Both the position numbers and the translations under genes were made by a program. Below the pieces are notes generated by a model that searched no databases, was not told the DNA's origin, and saw only the letters and a program-made list of their open reading frames with translations. A stretch of 64,000 nt of DNA from Antedon bifida (taxonomy: Eukaryota > Echinodermata > Crinoidea > Comatulida > Antedonidae), in assembly GCA_963402885.1 (NCBI GenBank), contig OY727094.1, forward strand, positions 3,350,501-3,414,500, given 5' to 3'. Shown here piece by piece: positions 51,667 to 63,420 of the stretch; the stretch's first letter is position 1, and every line of letters begins with the position of its first letter.

Positions 51667-54600
51667 ATGGAAATCGTTTTACTATTACTAAGCCTGTCTG
51701 CGAGCGTTTTAGTATCATCTTCTACATCGTCTCAGACGTGTTCATCTCCTTTGGTCGGTGTTGTAGATGGTAACGTTCGTCTAGGATTTCTCTTTCCATT
51801 TTCTGGTAAAGATGGTGACTTCTGCTCCAGCGAACCAATAGCGGAGAACATCGCTCTTGTGGAGGCTGCCATTTACGCTGTAAAGAATATACCTGATGCC
51901 TCTAAAATCCCTGGCGTTAACATAGGTGAGTGCATACTGTATATCTGATTGCATGAATCAATTGATATTTAATGGGTTGATGGGTATATAGGCCTATAAT
52001 GTTTATACAGGAATTGATTGATATTGATTGAATACGATAATAGTATAGTTTTAAAATAAATGGCCTATTATTTTAGATTCATATAAGGAAATGGCATATG
52101 TAAATAGGCCTACAGTATATTTGGAGAATGTTATTGTTTGTTGTTCAACGTTTATTTTGCAACGTAGCCAGCCATACTTGGCTGTAAGCCATGAGCTTCA
52201 TTAACTCTTTAGTAATCCTAGACGTTTTCGTCGAACAAATAAATGAAATGAAATGCGTTATAGATAATAATTGTAAAAATGGTAAGCCTCCTGCTGAATT
52301 CGATTACTTATTTATTTAACAACACCCTTACAGGAAAAATGATTAGTTTTGTAAAAAAAAATTAGATCGATATCTACCTTTGAATGAAGCAATTGTTGGG
52401 GAATATTTAATTTCAGTTTGTAGGTTATTCCATATTTTTGTGCCTGCAACTTCGATTACCACCTATCTGATAGGACAGTGATTAATTTGCTATTGGTAAT
52501 CCTTTGCTACATGTGTCTAAATATATAACATAAAATAAAAAATTACGAATTATCTTAGGGTATTGTTATAATTATTTAGGGGTTCTACTCCACGTGTTAA
52601 GTGAGTATGAATATTGCCAATCAGCTCAATTTTGCAATATAGTATTCCATTAAGGCCTATTACTGTCCAATATGTTGTCTAAAAGATCTTCAACAAAAGT
52701 AGGCCTACTGATTGATTGTCACATATCGTACTTATATAATTGTTATAATGGTTTTCTCGAGTGGATTTTTCTTTGTTTCGTCAGGTTTGGAAGCGTTTGA
52801 TTCCTGCTCATCACATAAAGTAGGAGGTCAACATGTCCTTAATTACATCGATAATCAATTATACAATGCAAATGGGTCATTATGTAGTGACGTAATACTA
52901 AGACCAGGTAAGCCAATACAAAATAAACCGCATTATGTTATCATATCAATTAGAACATGGTATCCAGCTATTAAATTTGAATTATTTGTTTTATAGGCCT
53001 AATACAAAATAAATAAAGACAAAAAGAAAAAAATAAAGTTTGATAGAGTAGACAGAGCCTTAAAATCAATTTTAGTCAAACGTGCTTGTTTCTTTTCAAC
53101 CATTCTGTTTATTTCTTCAGGTATAATTGGTCCAATGGTTGATGAAGTAACTCAATATGCATCTCCTCTCTTAGCATATCACAATATTCCTTTAATCGCC
53201 TATGGAGAAACTACCTCATCTGAATTTACTGACAACAGAGATATTCACAGTTCTTTCTTAAGTCTTGCTCCATCAGAAAAGATACAAGTTCAGGTACGAA
53301 GAAGAGTCTGTAAAGCATTGTCTACCTGTCATATCACTACCATATTTGAGTATATCTCTACCACTTTTTTGTCAAACTAGTTTGATAGCGTAGACAGAGC
53401 TTAAATCTTGGTTACCACTAGGACGTTTAGACGCAATGCAAGCGAGTTGACCAATCACACGCGACTGTTCATATAATCGATCGCCTGTGATTGGTCAAAT
53501 CACTTCGCGTTGCGTTACGTGTTTGTGTTGCGTCCTAGTGGGAACCAAGCTTTAGTTATATTTCTATGTTTCTATATATATATTTCTATTGAATATATTG
53601 TTTCCTTCACAGGTTATAGTCGATCTGCTTTGGAACATGAATTGGAACTATGTTGCTGTCATGTATTCAGAAACTATGGAGACAGCATTTGACGAACTTC
53701 TGACAAAAGCCGATGACGCTGGAATATGCCTGGCTGAAAAAGTGCGAGTTACGCCTCACATCCAGGACACATTTGAAGACGGAATTATGAAGATATTAAG
53801 GAACTCTGATATTAAAGGCAAGTACGGTTATATTAAAATATCGACACAAAAAGTGATTTTGTTATTCCATTATTATGTAAATTATTTTGTTTTGTTTTAG
53901 TGGTGGTTCTTCTGTTAGAAGATACGTCCATCTTGTCGTCTGCAATGGAAGCCATTTCAAGTGTCGGGGATTCTGCGTCCGACCTCCAGTGGGTATCTAA
54001 CGTAGAACCAACACTACAACTTCAAACCACTCATAAAGACGTCATCCGTGGACTGGTATCGATCAAATATACAAGAGAGATTAACGAAAACTTCAAAACA
54101 TATTTAAACTCACTGAACCCAAGTTTAGTGTTGACTGACGTGAATCCTTGGTTCGCGCGAGCTTGGGAAAATATTAATGAATGTGATTTAACACACGATG
54201 GCGTCTATGGTGTACCATGTAACGAGTCAACCGAATTTACCTTAGAGACGTTTAACAATGTTGACGTCATCGTGTCAAATATAATTGATGCTGTGTTTGT
54301 ATATGCTGAAGCGTTAGCAAAACTTCACCAGGAATTGTGTGGTGCAACCGTGGGAATATGTGAACGATTTGGTTCAACGGCTAGCCAGAGTTTGTCGGGT
54401 ACACTTTCAGCAGATGATTTTACAGGTGCCTTGAATCAGACGATTGTGTTTGAAGATAATGGGGAACCGAAGCGTGTCGAGTTTGATATTCACAATGTAC
54501 AATTGGATAATGATGGAAATAGTACCTTGGTTAAGGTTGGTTGATTAAAATCTAAATTTATAAAAGTAAATATCCTTATGTATTTAAGTTAGCTAAGTAT

Positions 54601-57600
54601 TTATCGTTTACTACTATATTAATAAAGATATGTACGGAACTACTGTACTCCGATTAAAAAAAAATAAATTGAGTAAAACTCTTCTTTTGGGACTCCTATT
54701 CAGGGGATACTTTTCCGTAAACTGAACGAATGGCAATACTACAGTCAGCCATTATTCAGTGGATACCCCTATTAAGACGTTGGTCCCAAATCTGTCCTTT
54801 TAATATCTATTGTTATATCTTATATTCTATTAGGTTGGTGAATGGAACACAGACACAGGAATAACACTAGGTATGAATAGCCTACAGTTATGGAATTCAT
54901 CCGCGCAGCTTGAAGACATTCCAATTTCTATTTGTCCAGACTCTTGCACAAAATGTCTTTCAAGCTCAGCTAAATCATTTATCATAGATGGTGATGTCAT
55001 TTTCGCAGGGATGTTTTCCATTCATGACGTCAATTGTAGTGTTTTCAGGACATCCGGGTACGTGCGAATGCAGGCGATGTTTTATGCTATCCAGATGATA
55101 AATAACAATGAGAACATTCTTCCAAATGTGACTATTGGTATGGCGGCCTATGACACGTGCTCCGATAGTAGAATAGCAGGTTCTCAGACGTATCAGTTCA
55201 CATCCGGGTTCCAACAAACAGAAGAACTTTTTATGAATAGAAAACAAAGTGGAAATCAGCAGTATGCAATCGGGGCTAGTGGAGCAGATAGGAATGACCT
55301 CACTAGGTCTGTCAACCAGCAGTTAGCTGCAGTTGACATGGTTCACTTTGGACAACTTTCAACTGCATCTAATGCTCAACTTGTCGACTTCTATCACGTT
55401 GTTGGCACTGACCAAAAACAAGCAAGAGTTTTGGTTGATATTCTTTTACAAGCTGAATATAAATATATTCAAATTCTAGAAGGTCAATATGCAAATGAAG
55501 CTGTGAAAACTTTGAAAGATCTTGCCGTTAAGGTAAAATAAGACTTAAATAAACAGTAAACATACCAATTGTAAAAGTTTTGCAGCACCATTTATGATCT
55601 TTTTTTACTTAGTTCTAATAACTAATTATTAATACAGTAATATTTTGTTCCAAACAGGCCGATATCTTTGTTGCAAACTCAATTGTTGTAGACGACGACA
55701 CCTCTTTTGATGACGTAATACACAGATTACTAGCGTATCCAACAGCTGACGTCATTGTTGTCTTTTTGGAGGTTCCAGAAGTAAATCAGTTCCTTAGAGC
55801 CCTTGATCGTGCCGGACTAGAGCAGAAATTTCAGATTTTGGCTTCAGACAAATGGGGCTTAGACTCATCAGCTGTAGATGGTGTTGAATCAGTTGCTAAG
55901 AGTAAATACAATATATTAATTTAAACCAGAAATAATTATTGGCCTATAGAATGGAAACTGAAAATAAGTTTAGTATTTTTAGTACGATTTGATACGATAA
56001 GAATACAATATTTTCCAATGCGTATTGTTTGGCGTCGTATTGCAATTTTATCTTTGGTTTTTCGTCACTTTCAGATTCAATAACCATCTCTCCAAAAACT
56101 CTGGCCAATTCAGAATTTGAATCTTATTTTACCGGATTACAACCAAACAATTCTGCTGATCCGTGGTTCGCAGAATTCTGGATGGGACGCTACAACTGCC
56201 AATTACCGGGTCAACCAATCCTCTATGATGAATTATGCTCAGGTTTGACATTACACACATTTCGAATGATTTTTTTATTACATGGATTAAATGTGGAGTA
56301 GCCGCGTAAATATATAAGAATATTGTAAAGTATGGTTTAAGATTTATTAATGACATTCCAAATAATTTTAAAGTAATTTACAGTTATATTTTACCTTTTT
56401 AATGAATAATAACATGTACTGTCATAGGTGTATTATTATACTTCGTCCTATACTGATGATAAGTATTTGTACATTTTTAAAGAGAAGAAGTATAGAAGTT
56501 GTATTTCAGAACAATATGATATGCTACCGTATAGTTTATGTATACTTTTACTATTTTCCATAGATTTGGATGTCTTAAGCGCAATGGATGCCCAAAGTCG
56601 CACTATTGCCAGTGTTATAGATGCTGTGTACGTTCTTGCTACAGCTTTAGATATGTTGATTCGCGACAAGTGTCCTGAAGTGGGTACTATCTGTAAAGAT
56701 TTACAATCGGTATCAATGGATGAGTGGCTCTCTTATATCAATGAAACGATGATAGAGAGTTTGAGTGGGTCAGAAGTCGCATTTGATGAAAATGGACAAG
56801 TAAATTCGGCTGTGTATGACGTAAACAGATACGAGGGACTTAATTCGGAATTTGGTTACCAGACTGTAAGTTATCACTAACTAAATACACTCGTTGTCAA
56901 CTTAAGTTTAAAATCACAACATTCAACTCATTTTCAGGGTTTTTCCTCTAAGTTTCTTTCCAATATGTAACTTTTGGTAATAAAATTTTAAATTATTAAA
57001 TTTGTGTTTATTTTGCTTTTATTAGATCGGATCCTGGAAAGATGGTGTCGGGTTAGAAGGGTTAAACGTTGCCGATTTTGAAAATGTAGCATCAGAATGT
57101 CCTTACAAAACTCTTCCATGCTCTAACGAAAACCCTAAGCTGTCGATAATTGACGGAGACATCGTTATTCCCGCTTTATTTTCAACACACACTGCTGGTT
57201 CCTCAGCTTTGAGGTGTGGCAGCCTGAACCTAGAGGAAGTTGTAGCAGTACAGGCCTTGATTTACGCGATGGATGAAATCAATGGAGACAATAACATATT
57301 ACCAGGGCTGACTCTTGGGGCAGCCGTTGCTGATTACTGCGGGAGCACATTGATGGCGTATGATCAGTTCGTGAATATTGTTGGTAATTCTAGTCGGTAC
57401 GGCCATGATTTTGCTGTCATTGGACCAGTTGATTCAGTGGTGGCTTCTGTTTTAGTTCCAAATGCTGTAAACACACTGGGCTTTACCGCCGTGAGTAAAA
57501 TATTGAAAAAACAAATTAGTATGAAGACTAAAAAAATCAGTAGGCCTACTACAGCATTGATTGTTTCAGTTCTTATGCCTATAATCAATGTCCTATATTC

Positions 57601-59914
57601 TAAATTAACCAGAATATAAAAATAAAAACGTTTAAATTTCATATCTGTAATAAAAATAAATATTTAATTGGTCATACATTTAAACCAATTTATAGTTTGT
57701 TCGTACATAGATTAACATTGAAATCTTATCATTTTTAGATCAGTCCGTCTTCGTTTGATAACGAAAGTGCATCATCATCATCAGCAGCACCGTATCATAT
57801 CTTTACCAAACAAAGCCAACTACCAACTTTCTCTACTCTGGCGGAGCTAGTGATTTACTTCAATTGGACCTACATAGCAATTGTATACACAGACTCAGAT
57901 TACGAACGATTTCAAGCTGAGCAATTCACAAAAGAAATCGAATATCTGGGTGTTTGTGTGGCAGTGAATAAGGGAATACCAGAAGATGGAAGTCGTTTGC
58001 AGTTTGATGGAATCATTTCAGAAATATCGACATCAGAAGTAGGCGTGGCAGTTGCGTTCTTGTCTGACGGCCAGTTTTCTATACTGCTTGAAAGCAGAGC
58101 TACATTTGGAACAAATGAAGCCAATGTAATGTGGGTAGGATCTTTTCCAAGCATCTATGACGTCACAGCTTTTAAGAACTCACCAATAGCAACATTATCC
58201 ACACAAAGACAATACCAGTATGATCTTACTGAATTTGAGACGTATCTGAAAAACATTGATCCACTTGACGATCATGGAAATCCTTGGTTTAAAGAATATT
58301 TTGAAATACTAGCTAATTGTAGACTTGAAGATGAATTTACGTCTCCCGTCCCGATATGTGAAGAAGGCTTGACCTTAACAAGCGTTGATGAATCTCTTCT
58401 TCGTATATCAGATCTGGTTGCTGAAACTATTAAATCTGTATATATGATTGCGCAAGTTGCTCACAACAGACTTTCTACTCTTTGTGGGGAGAATTCAATG
58501 TCGATATGCAGTGATTTTTTGGAACCTGATTCACATGGAATATACAATGCATTAGCAAATGTTGAAATTCATCCACCAATTACTGAAGAAGCTATCAAGT
58601 TTAATGAAGGAGAAGTTAAAGAAGAGATTGTTATTTTTAATCAGATAGGTGGTCAGAATGTCGAAGAAATAAAGGTACACATTTAGTTCATATAGGCCTA
58701 TTTACTCTGAACTTTGTTTAATGTTTAATATAGTTACCATTATATATTGCCATTTTATTTTAAGGTTGGAAATATACTTTCTGGAACGCTAAACATTGAT
58801 GTTTCCAAGATAAAGTCGTACGACATCAATGGCAATCTCCACGAAGGTGTAAGAACGTCGACATGTCCGGTTGGTACGTCCTGCAATTGCGAGACATCAT
58901 CGTCACCAGAAACAACTGGTGATACTGATAAACTTGATGACAGTGAAAGTATCGTCTGGAATGTTGAAGGCTACTGGGTCACCATCGTTTTGGCGGCATC
59001 TGCAACATTTACAGCATTGATGTTGTTAGTTGCCGGTTACTTATTTTACTACAGACATCACACTGTTGTCATTGAAGCTTCTCTGAACCTGAGTATCTGG
59101 CTAATTATTGGATTGATATTGATGTATGTAATGAATTTACCATTTATGGTCAAACCTACAGTAATCGTTTGTGGTATAAGACGAGTTGGTGTCAGTTTTG
59201 TGTATGCCATCATCTTCTCTGCACTATCAGTTAAAATTATCCGGATCAATAGACTACGTCGTCGTTTGGTTCCGGAAGAACCAATCGGATTTATTGGTGC
59301 TTCATCACAAACTCTATTTTTCTTTGTATTTTTAATGGCGGAAATTGTGTTGGTTGTCGAATGGCTGATTCTCGAACATCCATCAACTGTTTTAAATTCA
59401 AATAATGAGACACTGTGCTCTTTCGAAAAACTTGATTTAGTTATATCTTTATCGTACGCTTGTTTTCTAGTATTATTTTCATTAATAGCATCCTTTGGAG
59501 CTTTGGGTTCATCAAGTGTCAATAGCGAGGCGAGATTTATTTTTCTTGCGTGCTTCTCAACTATATGTTGCGTCATCGCGTGGACGTGCGTCTATGTTTT
59601 ATCAGACGATACGGATTATGAGTTACCAAGTGTTTGTGTCGGATTAACTTTAAATTCAACTCTTATTTTTATCGCCATTTTTGTACCAAAAGTAAATGTT
59701 CTTTGTAACGTGTATTCAGCAAAAAATGAAAGACCAGTTAGGAATTCGAAGATGGGACAAGCGTACGCAAACACAGGTAAGTAATGACATCATCAAGGGC
59801 ATGTGCAGTCGTTTTAGACCTACGTAATATAAACAGGAGTATTAAACGTATTTGTCACTTTTTCTTCTTTCAGCTCTTCATACAAACGAAGAAGAAGCGC
59901 TTACTAATTTATGA
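51667..59914 (+). CDS. Class C GPCR-like receptor with three tandem Venus-flytrap domains, 1,753 aa
   Basis: Thirteen exons: 51667-51925, 52785-52907, 53121-53293, 53613-53817, 53901-54535, 54834-55532, 55658-55901, 56075-56242, 56564-56865, 57026-57490, 57739-58674, 58765-59776, 59874-59914; the sum is exactly 1,754 codons. A signal peptide (1-22) is followed by flytrap domain 1 (about 30-480), domain 2 (about 514-945), domain 3 (about 976-1410), a short Cys-poor linker with TCPVGTSCNC (1436-1445) and a class C 7TM region (about 1472-1718). Flytrap marks recur in all three: FAGMF/FLFPF start, WNYVAVMYSE or WTYIAIVYTD, and NPWF/DPWF. 7TM marks: CGIRR (C1539, pairing with C1621), RINRLRRR, FVPKV. 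It would be a plasma-membrane receptor sensing small molecules; key glutamate-binding residues (GSSS) are not kept, so the ligand is unknown. Intron 4 is GC-AG. Three fused genes read as one is the alternative, but exons span the domain borders. Confidence 0.82.
53033..53063. repeat. Terminal remnant of foldback MITE family 1
   Basis: AAGTTTGATAGAGTAGACAG then AGCCTTAA, the right terminal repeat only, in intron 2 of the class C receptor gene. Confidence 0.55.
53311..53404. repeat. Foldback MITE family 1, copy G (short)
   Basis: TAAAGCATTGTCTACCTGTC .. CATATCACTACCATATTTGAG .. GATAGCGTAGACAGAGCTTAA. Both ends are present but much of the interior is deleted. In intron 3 of the class C receptor gene, directly next to another element. 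Confidence 0.75.
53403..53555. repeat. Foldback element (CTAGGACG family) in class C receptor intron 3
   Basis: Arms AATCTTGGTTACCACTAGGA and TCCTAGTGGGAACCAAGCTT are inverse, with further mirrored parts GTTGACCAATCACACGCGA / GCCTGTGATTGGTCAA. It abuts copy G of family 1, suggesting one element landed beside or in the other. Confidence 0.78.
54640..54790. repeat. Decayed repeat in class C receptor intron 5
   Basis: Motifs TGGGACTCCTATTCAGGGGA and CAGTGGATACCCCTATTAAG recall the element at 4800-4898. Borders unclear. Confidence 0.4.
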
Positions 59915-60518
59915 ATTGCCAATAGAGAGCTTTCGATTTTGGACGAAATGGTACCCACCCATGAATTTTCCTCAATATAATATGACATTTATTATTGTTT
60001 GCTTTCGATCTAATGTATATAATCAAATTTTAACGAACGAGAATAACTAAACCGCTATAATAATGTTAAAACCGGAGACCGACACATAATAACTAATTAT
60101 TTGTAAAGAAAACATGCAAAATAATATAAACAGAATATTTTAGACAGAAAACTTTATTTCATTTTTCCAATTCTTTAAACATGAACTTAAGGCCTATATT
60201 GAGGCATTCTTCTTTAGCTAATATTTAGATCAAAACTTTATTTAGTTCTTCATGATTATACAGAATATTTTATAAGATGTAATAAACACAATAAAAATGG
60301 TGTTTATTTTGACGTTTCAATCAGTTGTTTCGTTTCATTCTTCTTGATCAGTGGAATGAAGAAATACGGGTATGTGTTGTAACACTGTACAGACGCTGTT
60401 AACGAATTGTGATCATTTTACGAGAATGTTGCTGACAGATATGTCGAAGTTGTAGTTATTAAATGCCAATAGTGTAGTAAAATAGCCGGCCTAGGCCTAT
60501 AATAGAAATATAGACAAT
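59915..60518. other. Shared 3' region of class C receptor and TMEM79-like gene A
   Basis: The two genes converge here. AATAAA at 60281-60286 could end the receptor transcript. No other feature. Confidence 0.5.
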
Positions 60519-61055
60519 TTACACTGTTAGCAAGGAATACAAACAGTAAAACACGATGAAGATGGTTGGTATCTGTGTCAATGTAAATCCCAAAGCTCTC
60601 TTAAAAGGATCTTTGACGTATCCAATCCAATAAACAACCCTTCCAACCACAAACAATATCACCAGCAATGGTATAATCTTCATACAACCTGCGTCCAAGT
60701 ATGTGGAGAGGATGAGTTCCGAAGGAGCTCTGATAACAAACTGCTCCACAGTATTCTGAAGAACTCGGCAATGAACGTTGATGACGTGTGATGCTGGCAT
60801 AGGCTTGGTGGGATCTCCAACCTTTGTAAGGTCACTTCCACGAGTCATACCAACCGTCAAAATCATGACAATCAAAAGGCCAACTTCCAGTATCTGCCAT
60901 TGAGCGGTGTACACCAGACGATCCAGGACAGCATTCAGATTAGAAGTCTGGAAATTGATATAGTTCCATCCGACGTAAAAATATGCAGCCAGAAGGAAAA
61001 ATCCAATCGCACTGTCTCTCTTGATTCTGGATTCGATTTCAGATTTAAGTGTCAT
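60519..61055 (-). CDS. TMEM79/MAPEG-like membrane protein A, intronless
   Basis: 178 aa with about four membrane segments (16-33, 50-70, 110-145, 155-176). Key stretch VHCRVLQNTVEQFVIRAPS (94-112) is the MAPEG-type signature as seen in the C-terminal domain of TMEM79 (mattrin), together with FYVGWNY (26-32) and GRVVYWIGY (138-146). MAPEG proteins include glutathione-dependent membrane enzymes and leukotriene-synthesis proteins; TMEM79 itself acts in lysosome/lamellar-granule function in mammals. Catalysis is not predicted. It lacks the long N-terminal part of TMEM79 and aligns without gaps over most of its length with the gene at 62099. Confidence 0.78.
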   Translation of the reverse strand: MTLKSEIESRIKRDSAIGFFLLAAYFYVGWNYINFQTSNLNAVLDRLVYTAQWQILEVGLLIVMILTVGMTRGSDLTKVGDPTKPMPASHVINVHCRVLQNTVEQFVIRAPSELILSTYLDAGCMKIIPLLVILFVVGRVVYWIGYVKDPFKRALGFTLTQIPTIFIVFYCLYSLLTV

Positions 61056-62098
61056 ATTGACGTCAGTTGAGTTGAGTAATGCACCTTATAGTACTGTTGA
61101 ATTCCTGTTGAAGTCCTGTGTCATACGTCAAAGAGAAGGATTAGACAGTTGGCACAACCGTTACACTAGTCTTTGCAAGACGACAACGCCTTTAAAAACA
61201 ACACAAATGTACAGGGTATACAACGGAAAAGGTCAGATTTAATTGGCTACAAATATGTTCGAACTCCGAACCGCTTTTGTTCCTTTCTTTGCTTTAATAG
61301 TCCGTTGAACCAAAGAACTGTTGCTCTATTTGAACATACAATAGCACAATGGTGTAATCTGATATTAGGGTGGTGGTGCTGGATTAAATCAATACACGTT
61401 CCGTCAATTATTGATTAAAATCGTCGAGTATGATCGTGAATCAATAGATCTTTTTTTTACCCGTTGTATTGCGTGTATGGTGGCTATGCTGCAAAATGAA
61501 CGATGATGCTAATGCAATTCAATGCACTTTTCTTAATACGGTAATGATTCTTTCAAGCAGCTGTTCAAGATCAAATCAATTCAAATGCTACATCCATGAG
61601 ATAATGAAATAAAGTAAAGATTATACTCGTCTATTATTTCCTGTTATTGGGTATTCTATCCACTTTATTACATTGTTGTTTGTGCTAAAATCATCTATTT
61701 AAGCCCTTTCCGGCCATGTATCTCCCCTCTGGTCCTACTTGTAAAATCAAGTTTTTTTTTTCATTTACAATGTGCATTCACATTGCTACCCTCTCAATAT
61801 CTTCCACAGGTGAAATGACAAAACTGGTAAATTGTTTTCCTTTTTAATAACTAGCGTCAAATCATCAAATGAGGTTTAAGTAATAAAAGAAAGTGTTGCT
61901 TTAAATGATATTTCATGAGACATTCTAAAAATCTATGTGTTGAAACTCTGTCCAGAACACAGAGAGAAAGGGTGCAGTCATTGTCAGTGACGTACGGTAC
62001 CGTTTCTAATGGCGAGTTTCTAGAGTCTCTTCCATACACCAGCACAGAAGTTGACGTCATGTATTCTTAGACATGTAAAAGGGTGCTCGACGTCTAAT
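61056..62098. other. Spacer between the two TMEM79-like genes
   Basis: 5' flank of gene A and 3' flank of gene B. No gene or clear repeat recognised. Confidence 0.5.
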
Positions 62099-62662
62099 CT
62101 AAGTAGAAGACAATCCGAACGTTGCTCCTTTGGTGAAGAAGCAATACAGATTGAAAAACATCATCAAAACCGTCGGCATAAATGTCATTGAAAATCCAAG
62201 AGCTCTTTGAAATGGACCACGGGTGTATCCAACCCAGAAAGTGATCCTTGCTACCACAAAAAACGTGACCAACAACGGAATCAGTTTCATTGACGTCTGC
62301 TCGAGATATGTGGAGAGAATGAGTTCAAACGGTGCTCTCAAAGCCAATTGCTCCACAGTATTCTGGAGAACTCGAATATGCACGGTAATAATATGTGATG
62401 GTGGCATTGGTTTAGTCGGATCTCCAATTTTGTCCACACTCCTAAACCGGGTGTTGGCTACTACCATGATCATCGTGAACAGAAGGATTACCTCCAATAC
62501 TTGCCAGCGCGCGGTGAAAATCAGACGATCGAATACAGAATCCAAGCCCGTAGTATCAATAGGAAAGTAATTCCACCCGATGTATGAGTAGACGGAGAAC
62601 AGAATTAGTGCTATGATGCCGTCTTGTATTATTCCAGATTGGGTGTCCTTTTTAGGAGACAT
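62099..62662 (-). CDS. TMEM79/MAPEG-like membrane protein B, intronless
   Basis: 187 aa from MSPKKDTQSG at 62662. The frame is open twelve codons further, but this start aligns residue for residue with gene A (YIGWNY at 27-32, DPTKPMP at 81-87, VHIRVLQNTVEQLALRAP at 94-111, FWVGYTRGPFQRALGF), so I prefer it. Four membrane segments. The extra C-terminal residues (TKGATFGLSST) extend beyond gene A. Same orientation as gene A, 1 kb apart: a tandem duplication, clearly older than the receptor duplications since many residues differ. Confidence 0.78.
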   Translation of the reverse strand: MSPKKDTQSGIIQDGIIALILFSVYSYIGWNYFPIDTTGLDSVFDRLIFTARWQVLEVILLFTMIMVVANTRFRSVDKIGDPTKPMPPSHIITVHIRVLQNTVEQLALRAPFELILSTYLEQTSMKLIPLLVTFFVVARITFWVGYTRGPFQRALGFSMTFMPTVLMMFFNLYCFFTKGATFGLSST

Positions 62663-63400
62663 TTTGAGTAGGTATATCTGGATCACCTCTTTCCTCAATG
62701 ATACAGTATAATCTGAACGTCAAGCGCAAACGTGTTTGTATTTAAACCACCTTTGTTGATACAGAACAATAGTTGATTTGCTTTAAGTTTGAACATTGAC
62801 TATATATAATAACAATGTAATCAATACCACGGTATCGGCTGAAGAACTACCGGTGAACTGTGTCTATCAGATCCGGTGCAATATACAAGGGATTTAATAA
62901 CATATGTTGTTCTCTATGTACGATGTGCTTGGAATTTGACGAGAAGCGACAATGTAGGCCTATGATTCCATGATTCTTGCGGGTGCCCGTAGAACAAACG
63001 TTAATTTCAAACACTCTTTTCGCAATTTTCTATAATTATAATAAACCAATAAGTCAACATAATAATTTTAACTGATTTTGCATTGTATTTATACAAAGTT
63101 GACGTGTAACAGTATTTGAACGCGCGCGCCACTTTCTCTCTGCGTACTGTAGTGTCATTTGATAATTAGAGTTAGTCAGCGCCACCTAGGATGACTCTTT
63201 AGTAGTTATGTTTTACATCCCTGGCGAATAATCGACGAGTCCAAACACTGAAATAGAAAATAAATGGCGGTTTTCAGTTTCCGAAAAAGAATGCTACAAA
63301 AACAACACATTTGGACGTCAAATTTAATTGGAATGCACAAACTGAATAATCAAAATAAAACATTGTATTTCAGTCTCAATGGAACTGAGTGTTTGACATT
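62663..63400. other. Upstream region of TMEM79-like gene B
   Basis: Contains a GC-richer patch (GAACGCGCGCGCC near 63119) that might mark a promoter. No coding frame supported. Confidence 0.35.
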
Positions 63401-63419
63401 ATGGCAATAAAAGGAAAAG
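63401..63419 (+). CDS. Possible tiny first coding exon (MAIKGK) of a gene running off the window
   Basis: ATG at 63401 in the context GACATTATGG is followed by six codons and a donor AAAG/GTAATTT at 63420. Upstream GC-rich sequence at 63119 and divergent arrangement with the TMEM79-like gene would suit a promoter. No second exon could be found before the window ends, so this is weak. Confidence 0.25.
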
Positions 63420-63420
63420 G

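Noticed and set aside
51667-59914. Three separate neighbouring class C or natriuretic-type receptor genes
   Set aside because: Only one signal peptide and one 7TM region are present, exons cover the domain borders, and phases close through all thirteen exons; kept as the alternative to be tested with transcripts.
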